From positions 1 through 28,545 of the forward strand of contig MU621309.1 in the NCBI GenBank assembly GCA_025399215.1: a stretch of DNA of 28,545 bases. The letters are read 5' to 3'. The notes below the pieces were generated by a model that worked only from the letters and a program-made list of their open reading frames with translations, searched no databases and was not told where the DNA came from. Of this stretch, positions 1 through 9,221 are shown one piece after another; position 1 is the first letter of the stretch, and each line of letters begins with the position of its first letter. The position numbers and the translations under genes were made by a program. The stretch is from Globomyces pollinis-pini. Taxonomy: Eukaryota; Chytridiomycota; Chytridiomycetes; Rhizophydiales; Globomycetaceae.

Positions 1-716
1 CGAAGTAACTGATCAAACTAATCAAGAAGGAATCCGTCCAATTGGCATGTCAATTATTGGATGATACTCCTTTCCGTTACGGTGTCACGACAAACATGAA
101 AGTGGAACCTGCAAAATTTCGAGCAAAGGAAAAAACAGAAATTGTTGATCAACAAGAGAAAAAACTTAAAGGAAAAGCAATCCAAAAAATGAAAAAGTAT
201 ACTGATCTATAAATTAACACTTTAGACAATTGGAATGGTTTGAAAATGAAAATGTAGAATCAATCAAACGATCCAAAAGTGTAGTTTTAAAACACATGTT
301 TACACTGGATGAATTAAAAGTAAATAGACACCCCACTACTCACCGTAGGAACAACCCGAACTACTTTTGGACATTAAGGAAGATTTACGTGAAGAATGCG
401 CTCAATTCGGAGAAGTGACCAATGTGATTCTATTCGACGTATATTCTCAATCAACTAACACTAGTTGGAACCACAAGGTGTCATGGTCGTTCGATTCAAA
501 ACTCCTGAATCGGCTCAGGCTTGTATTCTGGTAACTCTTTTCCATTTATTATAGAAAATGAATGGTCGCTTGTTGGATGGAAGACGTATCGTGGCGGAAT
601 TGCCAAAGGGGAATGAGAATTATCAACGTAGTAAAACTAGGGGATTGGATATGGATGAGGAATTAAAAAGACAGGAAGAGTATGGAAAATGGTTGGAATC
701 ACAAGGCGCTGAATAA
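1..716 (+). CDS. CUS2: CUS2/Tat-SF1-like U2 snRNP-associated splicing factor, 3' part
   Basis: This is the 3' end of a gene cut by the window edge. Exons by frame and homology are 27-196, 226-319, 349-438, 465-530 and 555-716 (TAA), with introns of 29, 29, 26 and 24 nt. A further intron ends at 26 and may begin at 5 or before the window. The spliced product shows the end of RRM1 (KESVQLACQLLDD, then a Tat-SF1-like linker with QEKKLKG and KQLEWF), followed by a UHM-type second RRM (VVLKHMF, IKEDLREECAQFG, GVMVVRF, GRRIVAEL) and a short tail ending EEYGKWLESQGAE. Proteins of this family (human HTATSF1, yeast Cus2) bind SF3b1 through the UHM and act in U2 snRNP assembly in the nucleus. The usual UHM R-x-F motif reads R-L-L here. 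Family assignment is strong; the N-terminal half is outside the window. Confidence 0.86.
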
Positions 717-789
717 AATATTCATTACTTATTCCCTTTTGATCATTTAATGTATTGAGGCACAGATTGTGAACAGTAAAATGAAAACT

Positions 790-2324
790 TTAAATTGGTT
801 TATTAACCTTGCAAAAAAGTCCTTTTGTCATTGGCAAAGTTAAACTAACAGCATATGCTACATTATGAGGTTCAACTAACGTGATTTGGAAATGCTTAAG
901 TATGGTTGCTAATACAAACACACCTTGAAGTTCTGCAAATGCTTTGCCAAGACAGACACGTGGTCCAGCATTGAAGGCCGGATATTGATATTGTGAATAA
1001 CTGTTTTCTATCCACCGTTCAGGATGGAACTTTTTGGCGTTTTGCCAAATATTTTCATTTTGACCCATTGCATAGGCTGACCACATTACAGTCACACCTT
1101 TTTGGATAACGGTTCCATTAGGGAGTAAATCGTCTTCAACTGCTGTTTTCGATTGTATAGGGACTACAGGACTTACTCTTAAAGATTCATGGAATACGGC
1201 TAAAGCGTATTTCATATTCTTGACTTGTTCATATGTTGGTACAGTATCATTATCATTCATTATGGAATTGATTTCTTTGCGCAATTTTTCATTTATCTCT
1301 GGATGTTTGTGTAAATGATAGAAAACCCAGGAAAGTGTTTGAGCAGTAGTATCACGACCTGCAATGATAAAATTGAGAACTTGATCAACCAATTCTTCAT
1401 CTTTTAACCCAGCACCATCACTTGTTTTATATTCCATAAATGAGGTCAGTAAATCATTCATTGGTTCCAGGCTATTCTTTCGGTCTTGGACAATATCCAT
1501 TGCTACTTTACGCACATATTTCATGTCTCTTTTCACTTTTGGATTCAATAATTCAATCAACTTCCAGAATGGATTGTAAAATCTAAAGGCCATATGTTTT
1601 TGTGATTTATCAAAACATAAGGCAAATTCATCATCACGCATTGTTAAACCTTTTAAATCAAGCTATGAAAACGTCAACAATACAAACACTTACTCCAAAA
1701 GCGATCTTTCCAAACGAATCCAAGAAGTACCGATGAAGTATATCATGTAGATCAATAGTGGTTTGCTGCTCTTGCGATACTTTCATCAAGTTCAATAATT
1801 GGTGACCATTATCTTGGAACACAGTCTCAAAGATACGTTTGAAAGCATTTGTAGTGAAGATTCTTGAAGCGACTTTTCGTTGAAATAGCCAGTGATCTCC
1901 ATCACTATTAAAAATACCATTTCCAAATACATTGAACAATCTAATAGACATAAAATCACCCTTGATATAGTTTTCAAAATGTGTCTTCATAACATATTCA
2001 TAACTTTTCGTATCATTGATAAAAACAAAGGGTGGAGTGAAAGGCAAGGATAGAACTACAGCTCTATTTAATTCATCCGAGTTTACTTCTTCTGCCACGT
2101 AATCAAACAAACTATGAATAAATATACAACTCAATAAATTACTTGTCTTGATATTTCACAAAAGCAATCAACGAACCCAAGAATGGGACATGATATCTTC
2201 CCCTTCTGATAGATTTATCAACTTGAACCGTTGATCCAATAGCATCATCTCGGTAGTGAACATAAGCAATGGTTGTCAACGCGCAAGCTGCCCCAATGTA
2301 GACCAATGTTTTCACTTCTGGCAT
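790..2324 (-). CDS. Cytochrome P450, CYP86-clan-like (copy 1)
   Basis: Three exons, 2324-2143, 2111-1694 and 1662-790 (stop), separated by 31-nt GT-AG introns, give 490 aa, normal for a microsomal P450. Residues about 5-20 form a hydrophobic N-terminal anchor, so the enzyme should sit in the ER membrane facing the cytosol. Key motifs are the I-helix AGRDTT (301-306), ExxR as ESLR (359-362), PERW, and the heme loop FNAGPRVCLG with the axial Cys at 437. This I-helix and heme-loop form resembles fatty acid and alkane hydroxylases (CYP52, CYP86, CYP94, CYP704 groups), so an omega-hydroxylase role is a reasonable inference, but the substrate is unproven. The start at 2324 was chosen because it gives the anchor; an ATG at 2409-2411 would add 29 residues. 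Copy 2 lies directly upstream on the same strand with the same exon plan. Confidence 0.9.
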
Positions 2325-2751
2325 AAAGAAAATAATTTGAACAAAAACGAACTTTGGGGGACGGCCGGATAGCGGATAACTGGTAACACACAGTCGGGTG
2401 TTTGGTATCACAGAATTTTTAATTTGGGTTTCAGGTTATTGACGGTTGATCAACTGATCTTTTAATCATTGGATAGCATACGATATTCACACTCATATGT
2501 AGGGCGATATCCGCACCCATATGTAGGGAATATAATAATCAATGTATGTAGCTGATAATCAATCGCATCTCTTCCCATATGATCCAACTCTTCCGCTTTC
2601 TGAAACACTAATCCGTAATCGCCAAAAAACGTAGAATCGATTTGAATCTGACAACTTAGTAGAACATACTTTGTGAATACTGACACGCTCGCGAGTCAAT
2701 TATTTGGCATACTCATAGTTCATTCTGATAATCATATTTTAATTTGACTAT
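2325..2751. other. Intergenic region between the P450 copies
   Basis: This stretch presumably holds the promoter of P450 copy 1 and the 3' end of copy 2. It contains a 2 x 24-bp tandem repeat (2481-2528). A 74-codon minus-strand frame (2686-2462) spans the repeat, but it has no recognised domain and no other support. No other structure was seen. Confidence 0.5.
2481..2528. repeat. Two-copy 24-bp tandem repeat
   Basis: Positions 2481-2504 and 2505-2528 match at 21 of 24 positions, and all three differences are transitions. On the minus strand the unit reads as eight codons, PTYGCGYR then PTYECEYR, inside a 74-codon frame. This may be coincidence, since 24 is a multiple of three. Confidence 0.7.
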
Positions 2752-4273
2752 TTATTGATTACGACTTTCCACTTTACAAATTAACCCACCCTCCATTGGT
2801 TGTGTGATACTCATAGCATATTTCACTCTTGCAGTATCAACCACATTAACGTTGAATCGTTTTAGTATACTGGTCAACACGAAAACACCTTGCAATTCAG
2901 CAAGTGTTTTACCAAGACAGATTCTAGGGCCAGAGTTGAACACTGGGTACTCAAATTGAGAATATGTTTTTCCAGTAAGCCATCGTTCAGGAGAGAATTC
3001 ATGTGGGTTTTCCCAGATAGTATTGTTTCGGCCGACCGAGTATGGGAGCCAGACCACACTTTCACCTCGCTTGATCCTTGTACCATTTGGTAGTACATCA
3101 TCATCCACTGCTTCTTTTGTCTCACAAGGCACGGATGGATTTAACCGTAATGCTTCTTTGAATACTGCATTGGCATATTTCATCTTCTTCACTTCATCGT
3201 AGGTAGGATTGGCTCCACTAGCTGGTACAATTTCAGATATTTCTTGTTGTAATCGTTGAACAACACGAGGATTTTTTGCAAGATGGTAAAAGGTCCATGA
3301 CAATGCTTGTGCTGTTGTGTCTCTACCGGCAATAATGAAATTAATCACTTGATCAACAAGTACTTCATCATCTAAACCGTTACCATCTGAATCCGAATAG
3401 TTCATAAATAGTGCAAGCAAGTCATTATAAGTATCTTTTGGGTTGTTTCTTCGATCATTTATAACCGAAAGACCGAAATCACGTACTAATTTGATATCTT
3501 TTGAGTTTGAAGTGTTGAAGATTTCACTGATTTTCCATAAAGGATTAAAGTATCTTTCAACCATGGCTTTCTGTGAACGGTCAAATGAAACAGCAAATGG
3601 TACTTCGGCCATTGAAAGACCTTGTAAATCAATCTAACATTAAAAATTATAAAAATTACCCCAAATGCAATTTTTCCAAATGAATCCAAAAAGAATCGAT
3701 GAAATAAATCATGTAAATCCACTTGAGTACCATCTCGTGCACTTTGGTTCAATGAATCCAAGAGTATCTCGATATTATCTGCGAAAACAGTATCAAACGT
3801 ATTTTTGAAAGCTCTGGTGGTGAATACTTTGGCACCAACTTTTCGTTGAAAATTCCAATGAGCACCATCAGCATTGAAGATACCATTTCCAAACATTTCG
3901 GTCAATTTTGAACTATGAAGTTGTCCCTTCACATAATTATCAAAGTTTGTGCTAGTAATATGTTCAATGCTTTGAGGATCATTGATAATGATAAAGGGTG
4001 GAGTAAAAGGAATGGAGAAACACAAGGCTTTCACGTTCGGTACATTCATTTGATCAGAAAAGTAATCGTGCAATCTAAATAGGTTATTGATACATTATTT
4101 ACGTACCTATGGAAGTTTTTCATTAAGTCCAAGATACACCCAAATATAGGAACATGTCCATCAGGTCTTTTAATACTTGGATCCGAAAAAACAGGAGAAC
4201 CAATAGCATCATTTTTAAAGTAATAAGATATAGTGAGAAATCCGACACCTCCGATAGCCAAGTAGTTGAGCAT
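2752..4273 (-). CDS. Cytochrome P450, CYP86-clan-like (copy 2)
   Basis: Three exons, 4273-4107, 4074-3660 and 3633-2752 (stop), with introns of 32 and 26 nt, encode 487 aa. The introns interrupt the protein at the same two places as in copy 1: after the HVPxxG segment, and after DSFGKIAFG. This shows tandem duplication. Motifs are an N-terminal membrane anchor (about residues 2-19), I-helix AGRDTT (296-301), EALR (354-357), SPERW, and the heme loop FNSGPRICLG with the axial Cys at 433. All catalytic landmarks are intact, so both copies look functional, although the two proteins have clearly diverged. As for copy 1, fatty acid or alkane hydroxylation is the likely chemistry from family resemblance. 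The start codon is the only ATG ahead of the anchor. Confidence 0.9.
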
Positions 4274-4305
4274 AATGAAAAAAATTGTATAAAGTCAAGC
4301 TTATT

Positions 4306-4551
4306 TTATATTGAACTTTGCGGTCCGTAATCATTTAAGGGGTGATTTTGTAACACTCTGTACATCAAAGCCTCACTCATAAGACCACCATGACGGTCCG
4401 TAAAATCCTCTTCACCAGTACCAAATATAAACAAACACTTTCCTTTAAAGAAATATAGCTGCATAGTATAAAGTGCAATGGTTAGTTCAAAGTTAAAGGT
4501 ATCACTAATAAATGCAATGCTAATATATGTGAAATATTGCTTGCTGTAGTC
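4306..4551 (-). pseudogene. Unrecognised coding fragment, probable 3' end of a decayed or multi-exon gene
   Basis: An 81-codon minus-strand frame ends at TAA (4308-4306) and has protein-like composition (for example YFFKGKCLFIFGTGEED and DRHGGLMSEALMYRVLQNHP). It has no start codon at its beginning; it is preceded by AAATAG, which could be an acceptor. Upstream on the same strand (about 4564-4700) another open stretch encodes AKDMYDSLKYRGMKQIRR, but it runs into TGA and no donor of the usual kind connects the two. I do not recognise the family. It may be a gene with introns I could not place or a degenerating gene. Confidence 0.35.
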
Positions 4552-5324
4552 CTATTTCTGGCACTTATGATTCATCTTTCAGCAATCTTGTTCCAGATCT
4601 AAGAAATGAACACCAGCAACTCGTCGTATTTGTTTCATTCCCCTATATTTTAAGGAATCATACATATCCTTTGCACTAAATAGCACTGAATATGATATCA
4701 AAGTTTATGTGTATTAAGAGCATTATAACTATTAAATCTAATAATCAATTTTTTTTTCAAACTTTAGAGTAGAACAGTTGAATGTAAGTAATATCTTTGC
4801 AGATTCTATCCATATCAACCGAAAATCATTTAAGAAAGAGAAATGCAGTAAATACAATTAATCCTAGAAATCACATAAACTAATTATTAGAGTAGTATGA
4901 CATTGAACATTGAGTGAAACTGAACCAGGAACATTCGCATACTCCATAATGACATTATGTATGAGTTCTCATACTTTAAACCATATTAGTAATTTTTAAT
5001 ATAAGCAAGATTCGGGAACAGTCCAAAAAGAAACGATTCTAATGATTTCAATCGACTGATTGCAAGAGAGTCATAATGTTTTGAAATGAAACTCCATTAA
5101 GTTCACTAAACCCAACTAAGCATTTCATATTAAAAAGTCCATCCATGTTCCTTTATAGGTTGCATAGCCGCAGTCTTGGTAACCACTCGTGTGTTTCGAT
5201 TGCTCAAAATGGATTTCGACCACATGGAATGTAACAGAAATTTACACAACGATCTATATTCGGACAGGATAAATGCCAGTCAAACAATAAAAACCCAGAA
5301 ACCATTTTATACAAAAAGTATTCA
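4552..5324. other. Region with scattered minus-strand coding-like fragments; upstream of the 7TM gene
   Basis: Apart from the fragment at about 4564-4700, short protein-like stretches appear on the minus strand near 4870-4960 and 4995-5095, in different frames and separated by stops. I could not join them with introns of the size used in this locus. On the plus strand the frame of the 7TM gene stays open upstream of its ATG back to about 5268, after a possible acceptor at 5265-5267. Confidence 0.35.
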
Positions 5325-6184
5325 ATGTTGTTTGAATCGTCAAGTTATCTCTGGTCTATCACGTCAGTAATTGCTGGAGCGTTTACTCTGTACTCAATTT
5401 ATTCAGTGACGAGTCATCGAAAGCAATTTGGGAATGTTGATTTGCGATGGATTACAATATTTCAAGCCCTTGGGATACTTGCATTGCTGTTTCCTGCATT
5501 GATCAATCTCAACGTTGGTTTAGGCTGGACAACGGTTCTATACGTCAACATTCCGTCGACCATATTGCTTGGTCACATCCTCCTAAATCTCAAGACGATG
5601 GAAACTTTTGGAATCCTGTTATCCGACAATATCTTTTTGAATCAAATTAATCAAAGTTATTATTTCATCATTGCTGTATTTACATTTAATGTAATTACTT
5701 CATTGACCAATTTTTATTTCTGCCACCAAGATAGTATAACATACTGTTCCATTCAACTCTATCACGTAAGGACAGCAGTTTACATAAATTTTAGGTGATT
5801 GCTTTCGGTCAATTAGGATTTGGAGGATATTCTATAGTATTACATGCCTACATACATTACCATATTCTGAAGATTATACATAGTTTTACCAGTTTAATCA
5901 CCATCGATGAATTAGAATTTCCGAACAGATCGACAAGATTGGCATTTTTGAATTGCACTTGTCTCACATTAGCAATGTTCACCTTCAGTTTTGCCTTCAA
6001 AGTGTCAACTGAAATCTATAATTCTGAAATGACGATAAACTACATCACTTTAATCGTATCTTCATTGATGGTACAGATTGCAATTCTACTCCTGTTATTC
6101 ACTCATTATCGAGAGTTATTTGTAATTGAGTTCTTTAACACTAATGAGTGTCCTGTTACTCCTTGTAACTCCTTTGTCTTGTGA
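5325..6184 (+). CDS. Seven-transmembrane orphan protein
   Basis: Two exons, 5325-5765 and 5795-6184 (TGA at 6182-6184), joined across a 29-nt intron, encode 276 aa. The protein is almost entirely hydrophobic helices, with seven predicted segments at about 8-28, 42-61, 68-89, 112-132, 148-172, 196-216 and 229-250. Basic residues follow helices 1, 5 and 7 (SHRK, HYHILK, HYRE), which fits an N-outside, C-inside topology as in G-protein-coupled receptors. Two cysteines (133 and 141) lie in the loop between helices 4 and 5. I recognise no GPCR family signature (no DRY or NPxxY), so receptor function is only a possibility. An upstream in-frame exon adding a short Cys-containing ectodomain is conceivable; ATG 5325 is the safe start. 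It converges on the phosphoesterase gene with 118 bp between stops. Confidence 0.72.
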
Positions 6185-6302
6185 CGCAATTGTCATGGAA
6201 TTATCCCTAATATATACTTAATTTTTCGCACTAAAACTGGTCCGTTAATTGTATGATTGTATGGTATATTTATATGGTTGTAGTTGCTGATCATCTACTC
6301 TA

Positions 6303-7432
6303 TCAAAAAAGGTACCGTCGTATAAAAGTGAACCTTCTTCGACAATAAAAGAAAACAAGTAAAACAATTGCAATCCCAACTATTGCGATAGAATAATGTA
6401 GAAACTTGAATATTTCAAACGTTCTATACGTTTGATGTTCCACCATTCCACCTGCGCTTCGAATCCTTGTGTTGAATTCCCATGCATTCTTCTTTATCTC
6501 AAATACCCTTGCACCACGATTATAGTCTTGATGATTAGTGAAATGAAAGTATGCTTACGATCTGGTCCATAACTTCCAAAACCAGTTTTACGGCCATAAA
6601 GCATACGAATTCCTTTATAGATAGAATCAAAATCACTAATGGTCAATAGAAACCGCCCCTTTACTTGTTCTGATCATGGCCACATGAAATGGTAATTACA
6701 TTTTCGGATTTCACCAACAATTCTACCAAACCAGTGTTAACATCTGATGAACCCGTGGATTCATACTTACTCCCATTTGTAGATGGCACATCCCAAGCTT
6801 GATTGTACTCGGGTACAGGGATGTGAAGGAACAGATAAACAGGCATCTTTTCATCTAAAAATTTGAATTTAAGTACCATACCAAGTTTAAACAATTCGGT
6901 TTCCAACCACTTGATTTGATATGGTTCAACGCATCCAGATGTATCTTTCATGCTTTGACAACCTCTACTTCCGGAGTACAGCATGGCAACGTAAAAATTG
7001 ATCGTGGATGTGTCTTCTTGGTATACAGGAAACAAGTAGTCCAACCGTCCTTGGTGAATTCCTACTAATCCAGTAGAAGTTAAACTGAAATCGTCTTTTC
7101 TTCCTAATTCCATCACTTGTAGCGCATTTAAATCAGATTCAGTATCATGATTTCCCAATAAAAAAGCATATGGAGTTTTGTTTTCCCTTACAGCAAACAA
7201 GACCCGTTCTAACTGCTTTTCATACCAACCTTGTTGTCCATCCCATTTAAAGCCTGATATTTGGTCCCCAGTAAATATCACCAAGTCAGGTTTTTCCCAT
7301 TTAATCAATTCTTGTTGGAATGCAGTTGTATTTCTGTCCTTATATTCCGTTTCTCCATAGTGTAAATCCGTGAACTGAATAATCTTAAATGTACTTTCTT
7401 TACTGTATGATACTTTCGATGGTGAAACTCAT
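6303..7432 (-). CDS. DCR2-type metallophosphoesterase with C-terminal membrane anchor (copy 1, possibly defective)
   Basis: Exons are about 7397-6882, 6854-6665, 6635-6559 and 6526-6303 (TGA), with introns of 27, 29 and 32 nt. Calcineurin-like phosphoesterase motifs are visible: FTDLHYG, FTGDQISG, LLGNHDTE, LFLHIPVPEY and a final SCGHDQN. The last motif is GHDH in copy 2 and in DCR2/PAP relatives, so one metal-ligand His is replaced by Gln. A hydrophobic helix about 30 residues from the C-terminus, followed by YCRRRF, suggests tail anchoring. The 5' end is unresolved: the frame has no ATG between an upstream TGA and the DLH motif, and the codon aligned to copy 2's ATG is TCG. A start at 7432 works only with an exceptional 16-nt intron (7413-7398), giving 341 aa. 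It may be a decaying duplicate or have an unseen 5' exon. Confidence 0.75.
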
Positions 7433-7630
7433 TCTGGGAATCAAGTCAGGGAACAACCTCAAAATTGTTCAACTTTGATCGAGATACTATAAGATTTGTA
7501 ATTTCAAAGGTAGAATGTTGGTCAATTTTGAGCATGTAACAGCATAGGTAATTATGGAGAGGTATAAATACAAATGCATTTAATCATAGATTCTATTAAC
7601 TATCTAATAACTTAAACCCTTCTTAACTGA

Positions 7631-8769
7631 CTAACTTTCCATATCATGAACAAGTCGGTACATTGAATTCATTTTACGTCTTCGACATCTACACCACTTC
7701 ACAAGGCCAACAAGAGCTATTATACTGATAACAAATGCGACCAAAAATGATACTAACGTGACGGTTTCAAACCCTTTTCTAATCTGCACTTCTATTAATC
7801 CCCCTTCACTGCGAATATGCGTTTCAAATTCCCATGGGTTGGTCTTGATTTCAAATACTCGTGCACCTCTATTGAAATCTTTGCGTTAGCTTATAAGAAA
7901 TTACCAAAATCGGGACCATAACCACCAAATCCAGTTTTGCGACCATAAACCATCCGAATACCTTTGTACACGGAATCAAAATCACTATACATTAATCATC
8001 TTAACATACTTGTCATGATCATGACCACATGAGATTGTAATGATATTTTGAGACTTGACTAGTAGGTCTACTAAACCAGTATTCACTTTAGGGGTCCCTG
8101 GGGATTCATAACGACTTCCATTTGTAGATGGTTGATTCCACGCTTCATTGTATTCAGGAATTGGAATGTGTATGAACAAGTAAATTGGTATATTTTCATC
8201 TATAAAGTTAAGATTGTTTATGAATTACCAATCTTGAGTAACTCACTTTCTAGCCATTTGATTTGATAAGATTCAAAACACCCCCAAGAATCGCTAATCT
8301 CCTGGCATCCTCTTCTGCCAGAATAAAGCATAGCTACGTAGAAATTTATGGTTGTATCGTTCTCTTTGTACACGGGAAACAAATAGTCTAACCTCTCTTC
8401 ATGAACTCCAACCAACCCAGTAGATGTAAAACTAAATTCATCTTTTCTTGCCAGATCCATTATTTGTAACGCATTCAAGTCAGCTTCAGTGTCATGATTT
8501 CCCAACAATACGGCGTATGGCAATTGTTTCTTTCTCACCACGGATAAAACCTGATTCAACTGCTTTTCGTACCATCCTTGTTCTCCATTCCATCCGTACC
8601 CAGAAATAAGATCACCAGAAAAAACAACCAAATCTGGTTGTTCCCAATCAATCAAATGTTCTTGAAATTCGGTTGATTTCTGATCTTTACGATCGTCACC
8701 TTCTCCATAATGTAAATCCGTGAACTGGATGATTTTAAATACTTGATCGTTTGTATACGATAGTTTCAT
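7631..8769 (-). CDS. DCR2-type metallophosphoesterase with C-terminal membrane anchor (copy 2)
   Basis: Four exons, 8769-8229, 8199-8011, 7985-7905 and 7878-7631 (TAG), with introns of 29, 25 and 26 nt, encode 352 aa. All dinuclear-metal motifs of calcineurin-like phosphoesterases are present: DLH (18-20), GD (52-53), GNHD (90-93), H191 in FIHIPIPEY, and GHDH (239-242), followed by NDFDS and GFGGYGPD as in DCR2 and plant PAP28/29-like proteins. No signal peptide is seen. A single hydrophobic helix at about 310-330 precedes a basic cytosolic-type tail (KWCRCRRRK), suggesting a tail-anchored enzyme with a cytosolic catalytic domain. The substrate is unknown; yeast Dcr2 is a protein phosphatase. 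Introns match those of copy 1, so the pair arose by tandem duplication. The ATG at 8769 is the only candidate start before DLH. Confidence 0.88.
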
Positions 8770-9221
8770 TAAATTAAATTTGGTAAAATTTGTTTTTTAA
8801 TTTCAACAAACAAAACACGTTTTTAGCTTTAGTGTGACCAACTTAGTTGTGCCCACTGACCAATTATAAACGAAAAAAAGTATTCCCTGCTAGGAACAGT
8901 GTCTAAAAAGGAAGCCATGGTTATGTTTTTCTTTTATTTGTTTAAGTTCAGATACACACGAAAGCGACTTCAAAGGAAGAGCAAAAGTTGACGAGTATCT
9001 AGAAAACTAAAATGGATCTTAATTAATCTTAATACTTACCAATGAAACACTATTCAATCAATGAAACCTAGGTTTATCCGAGGGAACTTGGTAACTAACT
9101 CTCAATTTTAAGCATTTATGAAATTGCATTAGTATATTTATAAGTTTACTACACATTGGTTATTAAAATACATATGTATTAATCTAGGTAATATTCTAGG
9201 ATACTATAGAACCCAAAGACT
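8770..9221. other. Intergenic region with two overlapping micro-ORFs
   Basis: This lies between the phosphoesterase copy 2 start and the PPR gene stop. The only coding hint is a pair of tiny frames leaving the CCATGG at 8915-8920 in opposite directions: a 29-codon minus frame (8918-8829) with an ATG context of ACCATGG, and a 24-codon hydrophobic then basic plus frame from 8917. Neither is recognised and neither has other support. Confidence 0.35.

Noticed and set aside
5176..5370. 64-codon plus ORF overlapping the 7TM start
   Set aside because: It is in another frame from the transmembrane protein and has no features; at most the region is 5' UTR or an upstream exon in a different frame.
6855..6881. 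Reading the 27 nt in phosphoesterase copy 1 as a 9-residue coding insertion
   Set aside because: It has GT-AG borders and lies exactly where copy 2 has an intron of 29 nt that shifts frame and must be spliced.
8815..8830. A 16-nt intron (GTTGGTCACACTAAAG) joining the 29-codon micro-ORF to phosphoesterase copy 2
   Set aside because: After joining, the frame reaches a stop before the copy 2 ATG and does not enter its frame.
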